This document shows positions 48,923 to 58,049 of a stretch of 64,000 bases of DNA, piece after piece (the stretch's first letter is position 1; each line of letters opens with the position of its first letter). The position numbers were made by a program, and so were the translations under genes. Under the pieces are notes generated by a model. It was not told the DNA's origin, did not search any database, and saw only the letters and a list, made by a program, of their open reading frames with translations. Source of the stretch: RGIG3009 sp045596745 (lineage in GTDB: Bacteria > Bacillota > Clostridia > Oscillospirales > Acutalibacteraceae); the NCBI GenBank assembly GCA_045596745.1, contig JAZODA010000065.1, positions 7,981 to 71,980 of the forward strand, written 5' to 3'.

Positions 48923-51295
48923 TTACTTCATGGTGACGACGGTGACACCGGTTTCGCCCTCGCCGTAGGCGCCGAGGCGGAACGAATCCACACCGGGGCA
49001 GGTGCGCAGGTGCGTTTGCACGGCAGCACGCAGTGCGCCGGTGCCTTTGCCGTGGATAATGGTGATGCGCTCCAGACCCGACAGGCGAGCGTCATCCAAG
49101 AATTTGTCGACCTCCATCAACGCTTCCTCGGTTGTCAGACCGCGCAAATCGAGTTCGGTACGAGCGTTACGGGTAGAGCGGGAGAACCCGCCGGTTGTCG
49201 GATGAGAACCTTTGACAGCAGGGGTCGGCTTCTTTTCAAGCAGACGCACGGTGTCGATTTTCACCCGCGTGCGAATGATACCGGCTTGTACTTCGACCGT
49301 GTCGCCGTCCGCTACCGACACCACGGTGGCGGGCTTGTCGATATCGGTCAGCAGCACCTCATCACCCACTTTGAGCGGGCGGGGGAGCTTGTAGTTATCG
49401 CGACGCTTTTGCGTGACAGGGTCGATGTCGTCCTCCAGACGGTTAAGCCGATTGCGCAACTGCGACCGCGCGGCAGAGGCTTTCTTGGAGAAGTCGGCGG
49501 CGTCTTTCTGACGGCGCAGCTCGTCCAATTCTTCTACCAGCGCTTCCGCATCGTGTCGTGCGCGTTCCACCAGACGGCGGGCTTTGTCACGGGCTTCCGA
49601 TAATTCTTTTTCACGCAGGTCATCCAACTCGCGCAAACGGCGGTCGGCTTCCGCTTTGGCAGCGGCCGCTTCTGCGGCAGCGCGGCGAGCGGTGATAAGT
49701 TCGGCTTCCAGCGCCTGTCGCTTTTCTTCCAGACCGACAACCACTTCTTCCAAGCGGCGATCGTCGCCCGAAACCAGCGAGCGGGCGTGTTCTACCACCG
49801 ACGGCAGCATACCCAGTCGTTCCGAAATGGCAAACGCATTGGAGCGACCCGGCACACCGACCAGCAAACGATAGGTCGGGCGTAGCGTGGCAACATCAAA
49901 TTCACAGCTGCCGTTTTCCACACCGGGGGTCTGCAATGCGTACGCTTTGAGCTCGGCGTAGTGTGTGGTGGCGGCAATGCGAGCGCCTTGTGCGCGCAAC
50001 TGCTCCAGTGTAGCGGTGGCGAGTGCCGCACCCTCAACAGGGTCGGTACCTGCACCCAACTCGTCGAGCAGCACCAGCGAGCGGTCATCGGCATCGTTCA
50101 GAATGCGGATGATGTTGGTGGTGTGCGCCGAGAAGGTGGACAGTGATTGTTCGATGGATTGCTCGTCGCCGATATCCGCCAACACGGTGCGGAACACGGA
50201 AAACGTGCTGCCATCGCTGACAGGCGGTAACAAACCGCATTGCACCATCAGGGTCAGCAGACCGAGCGTTTTCAACGTTACAGTTTTACCGCCGGTGTTG
50301 GGGCCGGTGACGACCAGCGTGTCAAAATCCACACCCAGCTCCACATCGATGGGAACGACGCGGTCGGCGGCAATCAGCGGATGCCGTGCGCGCTTTAAGC
50401 GAATACAACCGTCATCGGACACGGCGGGGCAGGTGGCTTTCATAGCATACGCCAGACGCGCTTTGGCGAAAATCAAATCCAGTTCCAGCAGAATGTCGTA
50501 ATCCTGCAGAATGGGATCGGCAAACGAACCGGCTTCGGCAGAAAGCTCCTGCAGAATGCGTTCGATTTCCGCCGCCTCGCGGGATTCCCAGAGTTTCAGT
50601 TCGTTGTTGGCCTCCACGGCGCCCATCGGTTCGATAAATACGGTGGCACCGGAGGCAGAAGTGTCGTGTACGAGGCCCGGCACGTCACCGCGGTGCTCTG
50701 CTTTGACCGGGACAACAAAACGTCCGCCGCGGATGGTGATTACCGGATCCTGCAACAGTTTTTGAGCGTTGGGGGAGTGAATCAGCTTGTCCAGCTGATC
50801 GCGGACGCGCGCCGAAGAGGAACGGATGCGACGACGGATGTCTGCCAGAGCGACAGAGGCGTGGTCGCTGATCTCTTCCTCCGAAACGATGGCGGTGCGG
50901 ATATGTTCTTCCAGATATTTATTGCCTGCCAGCAGCGAAAAACGCTCATCCAGGCAGGTAGTAATTCCTTCGCAATGCTGTCGCCACTCGGTCAGCGTGC
51001 GGATGACACGCAGCGTGGCGGCGATGTGCAGAAGCTCACCGGGCGTTAGTACCGCACCCGCCTGCGCACGGCGCAGGGCGTTCGCAACGTTGACCGCGCC
51101 GCCAAAGGACGGTGCGCCGAACTTGGCCATCAGCATCACCGCGGCATCGGTTTCCTCAAGCAGCAGGCGAACCTCGGAAAGATGGGGAGACGGGCGCAAC
51201 GAACGAGCTGCTTCGACAGTATCGGCACACGATGCCTGTGCTGCCAGCAGATCGAGAATCTTATCCAGTTCCAGTGAGCGGTAGTGTCTGTTCAT
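48923..51295 (-). CDS. mutS2: MutS2 endonuclease/ATPase
   Basis: A 790-residue MutS homologue that lacks the mismatch-recognition domain. The N-terminal core and clamp helices (1-300) precede the ATPase: TGPNTGGKTVTLKTLG is Walker A, and SLVLLDELGAGTDPVEGAAL is Walker B. A long coiled coil (about 510-620) and the C-terminal Smr nuclease domain (LDLRGLTTEEALMEVDKFLD, IIHGKGTGALR) follow. MutS2 proteins suppress recombination and rescue colliding ribosomes in Firmicutes. Starts 9 bases after recO. Confidence 0.96.
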   Translation of the reverse strand: MNRHYRSLELDKILDLLAAQASCADTVEAARSLRPSPHLSEVRLLLEETDAAVMLMAKFGAPSFGGAVNVANALRRAQAGAVLTPGELLHIAATLRVIRTLTEWRQHCEGITTCLDERFSLLAGNKYLEEHIRTAIVSEEEISDHASVALADIRRRIRSSSARVRDQLDKLIHSPNAQKLLQDPVITIRGGRFVVPVKAEHRGDVPGLVHDTSASGATVFIEPMGAVEANNELKLWESREAAEIERILQELSAEAGSFADPILQDYDILLELDLIFAKARLAYAMKATCPAVSDDGCIRLKRARHPLIAADRVVPIDVELGVDFDTLVVTGPNTGGKTVTLKTLGLLTLMVQCGLLPPVSDGSTFSVFRTVLADIGDEQSIEQSLSTFSAHTTNIIRILNDADDRSLVLLDELGAGTDPVEGAALATATLEQLRAQGARIAATTHYAELKAYALQTPGVENGSCEFDVATLRPTYRLLVGVPGRSNAFAISERLGMLPSVVEHARSLVSGDDRRLEEVVVGLEEKRQALEAELITARRAAAEAAAAKAEADRRLRELDDLREKELSEARDKARRLVERARHDAEALVEELDELRRQKDAADFSKKASAARSQLRNRLNRLEDDIDPVTQKRRDNYKLPRPLKVGDEVLLTDIDKPATVVSVADGDTVEVQAGIIRTRVKIDTVRLLEKKPTPAVKGSHPTTGGFSRSTRNARTELDLRGLTTEEALMEVDKFLDDARLSGLERITIIHGKGTGALRAAVQTHLRTCPGVDSFRLGAYGEGETGVTVVTMK

Positions 51296-51304
51296 ACGAA
51301 CTCC

Positions 51305-52039
51305 TTAGGTAAGACTGTGATAAAAATCCAGCGTGTTAAAACCGCGCCCCAGCTGTGCAAGCAAAAAGCGCTCCGTCACGTCGCACAAAGCGGCGGCGTC
51401 GGCAGGGGGGAGCGAGAACGAAAAGCACTTTTCAAACGGTGCATACACGATGTGCCGCATAGCCGCCAGCACCGACGCCGAAACGGGGAGCGCGCCGACT
51501 GTGCCGTGGCAGTTATCGCAAAGCAGAACGCCTTGCAACGGTGAAAACCATACGCCATCCTGAACGCCGCACACCGAACAAGCCGCGACCGAGGGCATAT
51601 AACCCGCCTGACACAATAGCCGCAACTCGGTAACCGCTTTAATCAACGGCAACGGGCGAGAATCCTCCGACAAAAAGTGGAGGGCGTTCAAAAGCAGGCG
51701 TAACGCCTCCTCAGCCGGCTCTTCCTGCGGGGCGAGTACACCTGCCAGTTCGCAAAAATATTGTGCGAGAGCGAGCTTGTCCAATTGCTCTCGCACTTCA
51801 AAAAACACTTTTATGGGTTCGGCGTCGTCCACTATGTATTTTTCCCGTCCCTTGTACAGTGTCAGACGGGAATAGCACAGCAGTCCGGTGGCGGAGCTGT
51901 TGCGGTTTTTGATGTTGCGCGCACCGCGCACCGAAGCGCGGATCAGCCCGCAGTCGCGCGTAAGCGCTGTGACAAAGCGATCCGACTCACCGATATTGTT
52001 GTTTTCGCGCACGATGAGTGCGTCGGTCGTCAGCTTCAT
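51305..52039 (-). CDS. recO: DNA repair protein RecO
   Basis: A 244-residue recombination mediator that loads RecA with RecR. The N-terminal OB fold (TDALIVRENNNIGESDRFVT) and the zinc site (CSVC ... LLCDNC) near 150-170 are as expected. ATG at 52039 with GGGAGG 6-7 bases upstream; the longer open frame runs through yqzL and has no ribosome site. Order era-yqzL-recO is the standard Firmicute one. Confidence 0.93.
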   Translation of the reverse strand: MKLTTDALIVRENNNIGESDRFVTALTRDCGLIRASVRGARNIKNRNSSATGLLCYSRLTLYKGREKYIVDDAEPIKVFFEVREQLDKLALAQYFCELAGVLAPQEEPAEEALRLLLNALHFLSEDSRPLPLIKAVTELRLLCQAGYMPSVAACSVCGVQDGVWFSPLQGVLLCDNCHGTVGALPVSASVLAAMRHIVYAPFEKCFSFSLPPADAAALCDVTERFLLAQLGRGFNTLDFYHSLT

Positions 52040-52172
52040 AGGGTGCCTCCCGATCGGTCGATTCGGCAACGCTGTTTGTGCCGCTATCGTAAATATCGAC
52101 GCCACAGTAGCGCAGATAATCGTCCACCTTACCGGTTTTCTGAAATTTTGCCCACAACTTATCCTGTTCCAT
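51987..52172 (-). CDS. yqzL: YqzL-like small protein
   Basis: A 61-residue protein beginning MEQDKLWAKFQKTGKVDDYL, which resembles Bacillus YqzL, a short peptide encoded between era and recO. AGGAGG lies 6 bases before the ATG. The 3' third overlaps the start of recO in another frame by 53 bases, so the C-terminal tail (after residue 45) is longer than in YqzL and may be unconstrained. Function unknown. Confidence 0.72.
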   Translation of the reverse strand: MEQDKLWAKFQKTGKVDDYLRYCGVDIYDSGTNSVAESTDREAPYEADDRRTHRARKQQYR

Positions 52173-52238
52173 AGCGCTCCTCCTGCTTCAAGTCTCACTA
52201 TTACTTTGAGCCGAAACAGGGGAAACATACATGGAAAG

Positions 52239-53141
52239 TTATGAACGGTAGCCGAAAGAGTTCAGCAGACCTTGGCGGTTGCGCCAATCTTCTTTCACCT
52301 TGACCCAACACTGCAGGTCAACGTGCGTGCCGAACAGCGATTCCATTTCGAGACGCGCGGCAGCGGCGATGTTTTTCAGCGTCGCGCCGCGTTTGCCGAT
52401 GACGATGCCCTTATGGCTCTCGCGTTCGCAGAAAATTTCCGCATCGATTTCCAAAATCGTGCCGCGGTCGGTCTCCCGCTCCTCGAAATGCTCCACCAGC
52501 ACCGCGATGCCGTGGGGAATCTCTTCGCGCAGCTGCAGCAGCATCTGCTCGCGCAGCAGCTCGGCGGCGAGAATGCGGTCAGGCTGATCGCTGGTGGTGT
52601 CGGCGGGGAAGAAATGCGGGCTGGGCAGCGCGTAGCGTGCCAGTTCCTCCGACAAAACGGAAATGCCTTCGCCGGTCAGTGCCGACACAGGAAGAATGGC
52701 TTCAAACGGATACGCCTGACGCCAGGCATCGATGCACGCGAGCAGCGAGCTCTTGTCTGCCAGTGTATCAATTTTATTCAGCACCAGTAGCACCGGCAGC
52801 TTCTGAGAACGGAAACGCTCAAGAAGTTCGCGTTCCGCATCGCGCACGACCGTGCTGGGTTCGACCACCAGAATACCGGCGTCCACACCGGACACCGCTT
52901 CGCCGATGGACTTAATCATAAAGTCACCGAGACGGGTGCGGGGGCGATGCGAACCGGGGGTATCCAGAAAAACAAACTGCAGATTGTCCTTGGTAGACAC
53001 ACCCATAATACGGTTACGGGTGGTTTGCGGTTTATCCGAAACAATGGCGACCTTGCGACCGACCAAGGCGTTGAGTAGAGAAGATTTTCCCACATTGGGA
53101 ACGCCGACAATGGCGATAAAAGCAGAGCGAGTATCCGACAT
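52239..53141 (-). CDS. era: GTPase Era
   Basis: A 300-residue GTPase that helps mature 16S rRNA and couples ribosome assembly to growth. GVPNVGKSSLLNAL (G1), DTPG (G3), NKID (G4) and SAL (G5) are present; the C-terminal KH domain (VIGKRGATLKNIAAAARLEM) binds the 16S 3' end. GAGGG lies 7 bases before the ATG. Twenty-one bases after ybeY. Confidence 0.96.
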   Translation of the reverse strand: MSDTRSAFIAIVGVPNVGKSSLLNALVGRKVAIVSDKPQTTRNRIMGVSTKDNLQFVFLDTPGSHRPRTRLGDFMIKSIGEAVSGVDAGILVVEPSTVVRDAERELLERFRSQKLPVLLVLNKIDTLADKSSLLACIDAWRQAYPFEAILPVSALTGEGISVLSEELARYALPSPHFFPADTTSDQPDRILAAELLREQMLLQLREEIPHGIAVLVEHFEERETDRGTILEIDAEIFCERESHKGIVIGKRGATLKNIAAAARLEMESLFGTHVDLQCWVKVKEDWRNRQGLLNSFGYRS

Positions 53142-53162
53142 AACGTATCCCTCTTTTACGTC

Positions 53163-53666
53163 TTATTCATCCAGCACATAGCTGTTCACGCGGGAAAGAC
53201 CAATCTGGTTCATAACCGTCTCTTCTTTCTCGCGCATATGCACCGCTTCCAGTCCGCCGGCAACGTGATCGTAGCCCATCAGATGGAACATCGAATGCAC
53301 CGTCAGATAACCGACTTCGCGGTTGAAGGAATGACCGAAATCCTCGGCTTGGCGCTGTGCCTGCTCCAGCGACAACACGATGTTGCCGATGAGCTTGTCG
53401 CCGTTTTCGGGATTGATATCAAACTCGCCGTTTTCGCCGAGCGGGAACGACAGCACGTCGGTCGGCGCGTCGATGCCGCGCTGCTCGAGGTTGATGCGGT
53501 GAATTTCATTGTTATCGACCAGTGTGACGTCCACCGAAGCCGAGCCGTCCACGCCCTCCAGATCCAACACAGCGTGGCAGCAGCGGCGAATCAGCATACG
53601 CAGCCCGGTGGGGATCTTCACTGCTTTCTGACGGTTTTCAATGTCTACTCGAATTTTTGTCAGCAT
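53163..53666 (-). CDS. ybeY: Endoribonuclease YbeY (rRNA maturation factor)
   Basis: A 167-residue metalloprotein. HSMFHLMGYDH is the HxxxHxxGxDH zinc motif, and DVLSFPL is the family's upstream signature. YbeY processes the 16S rRNA 3' end and supports ribosome quality control. The ATG at 53666 gives the standard length; the frame extends upstream but only through phoH. It overlaps phoH by 29 bases. dgkA and cdd, often between ybeY and era in Bacilli, are missing. Confidence 0.94.
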   Translation of the reverse strand: MLTKIRVDIENRQKAVKIPTGLRMLIRRCCHAVLDLEGVDGSASVDVTLVDNNEIHRINLEQRGIDAPTDVLSFPLGENGEFDINPENGDKLIGNIVLSLEQAQRQAEDFGHSFNREVGYLTVHSMFHLMGYDHVAGGLEAVHMREKEETVMNQIGLSRVNSYVLDE

Positions 53667-54639
53667 TTTTTTGCCGCTTCCCTTCCTGTGTTGATTTTTC
53701 ATAGTCCTCATAGGCTTTGATAATACGCTGCACCAGCTGGTGGCGTACCACGTCCTGTTGTTTGAAGGTGCAGATGGCAATATCTTCTACGCCCTTCAGG
53801 ATGCGCATAACCTCGCGCAGACCGCTCTTCTTGCCGTCCGGCAGGTCAATCTGGGTAATGTCGCCGGTGATGACCATCTTGGAGTTAAAACCAAGACGAG
53901 TCAGGAACATTTTCATCTGTCCCGGCGTGGTGTTCTGCGCTTCGTCGAGAATGACAAAGGAATCATCCAGCGTACGGCCGCGCATATACGCGAGAGGGGC
54001 AACCTCGATGTTGCCGCGCTCCATATATTTCTGATAGGTTTCGGTGCCCAGCATATCAAACAGAGCATCGTACAGCGGACGAAGGTACGGGTCGACCTTG
54101 GACTGCAAATCGCCCGGCAGGAAACCGAGCTTTTCGCCGGCTTCCACCGCGGGACGGGTCAGAATAATGCGGTTGACCTGCTTGGAACGGAACGCTTCCA
54201 CCGCCATCGCCACCGCCAGATATGTTTTACCGGTACCGGCAGGACCGATGCCGAGAACAATGGTGTTCTTGCGGATGGCGTCGACGTACGCCTTTTGTCC
54301 CAACGTTTTGGGCTTGATCGGGCGGCCTTTCGCGGTGATGCAGATGCTGTCACCCGACAAGGTGGGGAGTTCCTGTTCGGCACCTTCGTTGACCAGCATC
54401 ATCACGTAGCGGACGTTCTGCTCGGTGAGCTGTTCGCCGCGGGCAATGAGCTGTAACAGGCCCTGGATGGCACGGGTGGCGCGCATCACGTCCTCCGGTT
54501 CGCCGCTGACCTTGATTTCGCTGTCGCGGTTTAAGATGTTGACGTGGTACTGCTGCTCAATCAGTCGAATATTTTCATCGAAATTGCCGAACAGAGCGAC
54601 CGCTTGCTCCATACGATCGACGTTGATGAGTTGTTCCAC
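53638..54639 (-). CDS. phoH: PhoH-family ATPase
   Basis: A 333-residue protein. GIGPAGTGKTYLAVAMAVEA is Walker A near residue 130, and DDSFVILDEAQNTT holds Walker B and the DEAQN box. PhoH-like ATPases are linked to RNA metabolism and are encoded with ybeY. The GTG at 54639 has GAGGTGG just upstream; the longer open frame runs into the promoter. Confidence 0.92.
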   Translation of the reverse strand: MEQLINVDRMEQAVALFGNFDENIRLIEQQYHVNILNRDSEIKVSGEPEDVMRATRAIQGLLQLIARGEQLTEQNVRYVMMLVNEGAEQELPTLSGDSICITAKGRPIKPKTLGQKAYVDAIRKNTIVLGIGPAGTGKTYLAVAMAVEAFRSKQVNRIILTRPAVEAGEKLGFLPGDLQSKVDPYLRPLYDALFDMLGTETYQKYMERGNIEVAPLAYMRGRTLDDSFVILDEAQNTTPGQMKMFLTRLGFNSKMVITGDITQIDLPDGKKSGLREVMRILKGVEDIAICTFKQQDVVRHQLVQRIIKAYEDYEKSTQEGKRQKNADKNSSRH

Positions 54640-54672
54640 ACAGCCACCTCGTTTCCCACTGTAATTTATGTT

Positions 54673-54701
54673 AGTATACCACAAAAAAATCGCCTTGTCA
54701 C
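54673..54701 (-). promoter_or_regulatory. Promoter of phoH-ybeY-era-recO-mutS2
   Basis: On minus, GTGACA (54701-54696) and TATACT (54678-54673) with a 17-base spacer. Confidence 0.7.
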
Positions 54702-54737
54702 TAACAAAATGCACAAAAATTTGGCGGCAGAGCGCGA

Positions 54738-55892
54738 TTACAGCAAGGGGGAGACGATGGTAAGCTCCTCCGTTCCCGTGTACTCGGCGGTGATGGTGAC
54801 GGCGGTGTTCGACACCTCAAAATGCAGGTTTCGCTCCTCAATTGTCAAGGTTTTGCGCAACGTGTTTTCGGCGTTTGTCAATCGCTGTTCAGCGAGGGTA
54901 TAGGCGTCGCGTTCCGTGCGGTGGATGATGCTTTCGGCGGGGTAATAGCGGCGCGTAACCGACACACCGACAGGAAGCGGCACACCGCGAAGCCTCAGCG
55001 GATGGTGCTCGGTGGTAACGAGTGGGGCATCGGTGCTGCCGCCGGATGCATACAGGGGAATTTCGAGACCGAACAGGCGCAGTGAAGAGCAGGAAAGCAC
55101 CTGCCCATGGGGATTGGTAATCGTTTCGGTGAAAGGCACGGTGATGGTCAGCGTGTGCGCGGTGCGTGCAATGACACTGCCGACAGCGCGTTTGAGTTGT
55201 GGGCCTACCGAGCTGTCCACCACACCGCTGATGAGAAGGTCGCCTTTGGTGACGGCGTCACCCGGAGACACTACCGCGCGTCCGCTGACGGCATTCACAC
55301 GCACGATGACACCATCACGCGCCGCGATAAGATTGGCGGGGGTGTTGTCGGGAATCGGCTCGGTGGGGTTGCTCTCCCGCACTTCCACGGTAAGACAGCT
55401 TCCTTGTCGGTTGACGGTCAGCCACGTCAGTTCGGGAAATTGTTGCAACGCACTCAAGCGCAAGGTGGCGATGTCCACGGCATCAAAATCGCACCCCTCA
55501 TAAATGCCGAGCGGCTGTAAAGCGTCGAGAACACGGTTGGCATCGACGCGGATGTTGCCGCTGACGCGAATGACCCAAATGCGGGAGGACAGTAGCTGCA
55601 GCACCAGAAAAAACAGCGCCGCACCGGCAAGGAGACCGAAGCGGAAGCGAAAGCGTCGCAATCGAAACAGGATGCCGCATCGCCGCTGTAGTCGCATTCG
55701 CACGCAGGCTCGCCGTGCGGAGGCGCGCAGGCGACAGTAATCGGCGGCGGCAGCCCGACACCACAACCCGTCCGAGCGATGGCGGATATCCCAAAGCGGA
55801 ATGTCGGCGGTGGCGGCAGCGTCAAGAAACCGCTCGGGAAAGCCGCCTTCACAGCGAAGCAGTACCGAGCAGAACAATCGATTCTGAAGCAT
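54738..55892 (-). CDS. yqfD: Sporulation protein YqfD
   Basis: A 384-residue membrane protein. One helix at about 85-105 (FGLLAGAALFFLVLQLLSSR) follows a basic cytoplasmic segment; the rest is extracytoplasmic (IWVIRVSGNIRVDANRVLDA, then VNAVSGRAVVSPGDAVTKGD). YqfD is made in the mother cell under sigma-E in Bacillus and is needed for sporulation in several Clostridia. Starts 18 bases after yqfC. Confidence 0.9.
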   Translation of the reverse strand: MLQNRLFCSVLLRCEGGFPERFLDAAATADIPLWDIRHRSDGLWCRAAAADYCRLRASARRACVRMRLQRRCGILFRLRRFRFRFGLLAGAALFFLVLQLLSSRIWVIRVSGNIRVDANRVLDALQPLGIYEGCDFDAVDIATLRLSALQQFPELTWLTVNRQGSCLTVEVRESNPTEPIPDNTPANLIAARDGVIVRVNAVSGRAVVSPGDAVTKGDLLISGVVDSSVGPQLKRAVGSVIARTAHTLTITVPFTETITNPHGQVLSCSSLRLFGLEIPLYASGGSTDAPLVTTEHHPLRLRGVPLPVGVSVTRRYYPAESIIHRTERDAYTLAEQRLTNAENTLRKTLTIEERNLHFEVSNTAVTITAEYTGTEELTIVSPLL

Positions 55893-55910
55893 GGTGTATC
55901 ACCTCCGCAC

Positions 55911-56195
55911 TCAATCCAAAAATTCAATCGACAGCAACCGACCGGTGATGACGGCACAGGCAGGATCCAGTCGGTGCATCCGCAAATCACAACCCGAAAA
56001 GCGGATGGTGCCGCTGTCGGTACGCAGGCAGATGAGTCCCTCTTCGTACGCGGCGATGCCGCGGCAGCCCTCAATGAGGAGGCGGCGGTTACCGGAAAGC
56101 TCCATTCGTGCGCTTTTGCCAAGCAAGCCGTCGGGAAGCGCAAAGGTTCGCTCGACCCGCCGCGCCAGTGCTTCTTTCTGTTTTGATGCCTTCAT
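55911..56195 (-). CDS. yqfC: Sporulation protein YqfC
   Basis: A 94-residue protein of the YqfC/YabP family (ARMELSGNRRLLIEGCRGIA, AYEEGLICLRTDSGTIRFSG). ATG at 56195 with AGGAGG 7 bases upstream; a GTG two codons earlier touches the ribosome site. First gene of the yqfC-yqfD unit, as in Bacillus, where both depend on sigma-E. Confidence 0.9.
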   Translation of the reverse strand: MKASKQKEALARRVERTFALPDGLLGKSARMELSGNRRLLIEGCRGIAAYEEGLICLRTDSGTIRFSGCDLRMHRLDPACAVITGRLLSIEFLD

Positions 56196-56215
56196 ACGCA
56201 CCCCTCCTTGGTGCT

Positions 56216-56243
56216 ATCCTATGAGCGCGGTAACGGAATAATG
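56216..56243 (-). promoter_or_regulatory. Possible sigma-E promoter of yqfC-yqfD
   Basis: On minus, GCATTATT (-35-like, ending near 56237) and CATAGGAT (-10-like, 56223-56216) about 13 bases apart, near the sigma-E pattern. Confidence 0.4.
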
Positions 56244-56265
56244 CGGCGGGCAAACTCCATAGAAT
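56236..56265 (+). promoter_or_regulatory. Probable sigma-E promoter of ylbJ
   Basis: GAATAAT (56236-56242) and CATAGAAT (56258-56265) with a 15-base spacer, one mismatch each to KMATATT and CATACANT. In Bacillus, ylbJ is a sigma-E gene. Confidence 0.6.
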
Positions 56266-56282
56266 GAAACCGTTGGGAGGGG

Positions 56283-57395
56283 ATGACGTTGACCTGTAAG
56301 GTGTGGATTCGGTGGCGCAGAGTATGGTTGTGCGGTGGGGTGTTCGCGTGTGCGGCGGCCCTCTTGTATCGTCCGCAGGCGGTGGCGACAGGAATCAGCC
56401 GTGGGCTGTCCATCTGTTCGGCGGTGCTGATTCCGTCGCTGTTTCCGTTTTTGGTGCTTGGTGGGTTTTTGATTCGTTCCGGGTTGGCGGCGGCACTCGG
56501 CAGACGGCTGGAACGGGTGACGAGAATGCTGTTTGGGTTACCCGGTTGTTGTGCGGCAGGAATTATCATCGGCGCGGTCGGTGGCTACCCATCGGGCGGC
56601 ACGGTGGCAGGCGAACTTATCCGCAGCGGACAGATTTCCCGCGATGAGGGACGGCGGATGTTGTGGTTTTGCGTCAACGGCGGGCCGGGGTTTGTAATCA
56701 GCGCGGTGGGCGCAGGGCTGATGGGCAACATCGGCATCGGCGCGATATTGTTTGCGTCACATTTGCTGGCGGCGCTGTTCATCGGAATTGTCAGCGCGCC
56801 ACGGAGCAGCCGTCGCTCTGTTTCGGGCGAGCGGCGTATCGTCGCGAAAGCCGTACCGCCTGTAGCGGCATTGGTGGAATCGGTAACAGCGGCGTGTGAA
56901 TCGCTGTTTTATATGTGCGGCTTTGTACTGCTGTGGTCGGCAGTGCTGGCACTGCTGGATGTATCTGGTGTTGCCGCCGCGCTCGGCGGTGGATACCCAC
57001 CGTCGGAAAAACTGTGGTCGGCGGTGTTTGCCTGCGTGCTGGAGGTGGGGTGCGGCTGTACCGCGGCAGCAGGACTCTCGCAAAACGCCGTGCTTCTTTT
57101 GGCGTTCGCGGTGGGTTTTGGAGGCTTGTCGGTACATTGCCAACTGGCATCCGCACTGCGCGACTGCGGTGTGATGGACCGCCGCTTCTTTATAGCGCGC
57201 CTGTCGCAAGGGGTGCTGACGGTGCTGTTTACCAAAATACTGCTCCGTGTCATTCCGTTATCGCAGGCGGTATTTGGTGATGTGGCAACCCCCATCGTAC
57301 GACCGAGTGCGGTGTCGGTCCCGGTTTCGATAGCGCTTCTGGTGCTGGGCGGTGTATGGATGCTCACGGTGGGTCACCTTGACAAAAAGGCATAA
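56283..57395 (+). CDS. ylbJ: Sporulation integral membrane protein YlbJ
   Basis: A 370-residue polytopic protein of the nucleoside-recognition/gate family. SICSAVLIPSLFPFLVLGGF and GAVGGYPSGGTVAGELIRSG fit YlbJ, needed for spore cortex formation. Start is uncertain: ATG at 56283 lies two bases after GGGAGGGG, and a TTG at 56289 is better spaced. Divergent from yqfC. Confidence 0.9.
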   Translation: MTLTCKVWIRWRRVWLCGGVFACAAALLYRPQAVATGISRGLSICSAVLIPSLFPFLVLGGFLIRSGLAAALGRRLERVTRMLFGLPGCCAAGIIIGAVGGYPSGGTVAGELIRSGQISRDEGRRMLWFCVNGGPGFVISAVGAGLMGNIGIGAILFASHLLAALFIGIVSAPRSSRRSVSGERRIVAKAVPPVAALVESVTAACESLFYMCGFVLLWSAVLALLDVSGVAAALGGGYPPSEKLWSAVFACVLEVGCGCTAAAGLSQNAVLLLAFAVGFGGLSVHCQLASALRDCGVMDRRFFIARLSQGVLTVLFTKILLRVIPLSQAVFGDVATPIVRPSAVSVPVSIALLVLGGVWMLTVGHLDKKA

Positions 57396-57407
57396 AAGCC
57401 GTATAAT
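57379..57407 (+). promoter_or_regulatory. Sigma-A promoter of the cyclophilin pair
   Basis: TTGACA (57379-57384) and TATAAT (57402-57407) with a 17-base spacer; the -35 lies inside the 3' end of ylbJ. Confidence 0.92.
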
Positions 57408-57452
57408 AAACGAAAACAGACGGCGCGGCCGTCGGGAAATAAGGAGTTTATT

Positions 57453-58049
57453 ATGGAGCAATTGGCACTGCCTAAGAAGGGTGAAACCGTAGCGGTATTC
57501 CATACCAATCACGGTGATATTGCGGTGCGCCTCTTCCCCGAGAAGGCGCCCAAAACGGTGGAAAATTTTGTGACCCATGCGAAAAACGGCTATTATGACG
57601 GCCTGATTTTCCATCGCGTTATCAATGGTTTTATGATTCAGGGCGGCGATCCGACCGGCACCGGCTGCGGTGGCGAGAGCATTTGGGGTCGTCCGTTTGA
57701 GGATGAATTTTCCGCCGAACTGCACAATCTGCGCGGCGCTCTGTCGATGGCGAATGCCGGCCTCGGCACCAACGGTAGTCAGTTCTTTATCGTGCAGGCG
57801 AAGCAGGTCTCGCCCGGCTTGCTGGCGCAGATGGCGGAGCTTCGCCGCTACTTCCCCGAAGAGGCGGAAGAGGCCTATCGTAAGCAGGGCGGCACGCCGC
57901 ATCTGGACTATCATCACACGGTGTTTGGTCAGGTGTTCGAGGGCATGGATGTTGTGGACGAAATCGCGGCGGTTGCCACCGGCGCGCAGGATCGTCCGCG
58001 CGAGGATGTGGTGATTAACACCATCGAAGTAAAGGAGTATGACGCATGA
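57453..58049 (+). CDS. Cytoplasmic cyclophilin-type peptidyl-prolyl isomerase
   Basis: A 198-residue cyclophilin that speeds cis-trans isomerisation at proline. FHRVINGFMIQGGDPTGTG, GALSMANAGLGTNGSQFFI and VFGQVFEGMDVVDEI are the signature strands with the active-site Arg, Gln and Phe. No signal peptide. AAGGAG precedes the ATG. Its last four bases overlap the next gene (ATGA). Confidence 0.94.
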   Translation: MEQLALPKKGETVAVFHTNHGDIAVRLFPEKAPKTVENFVTHAKNGYYDGLIFHRVINGFMIQGGDPTGTGCGGESIWGRPFEDEFSAELHNLRGALSMANAGLGTNGSQFFIVQAKQVSPGLLAQMAELRRYFPEEAEEAYRKQGGTPHLDYHHTVFGQVFEGMDVVDEIAAVATGAQDRPREDVVINTIEVKEYDA

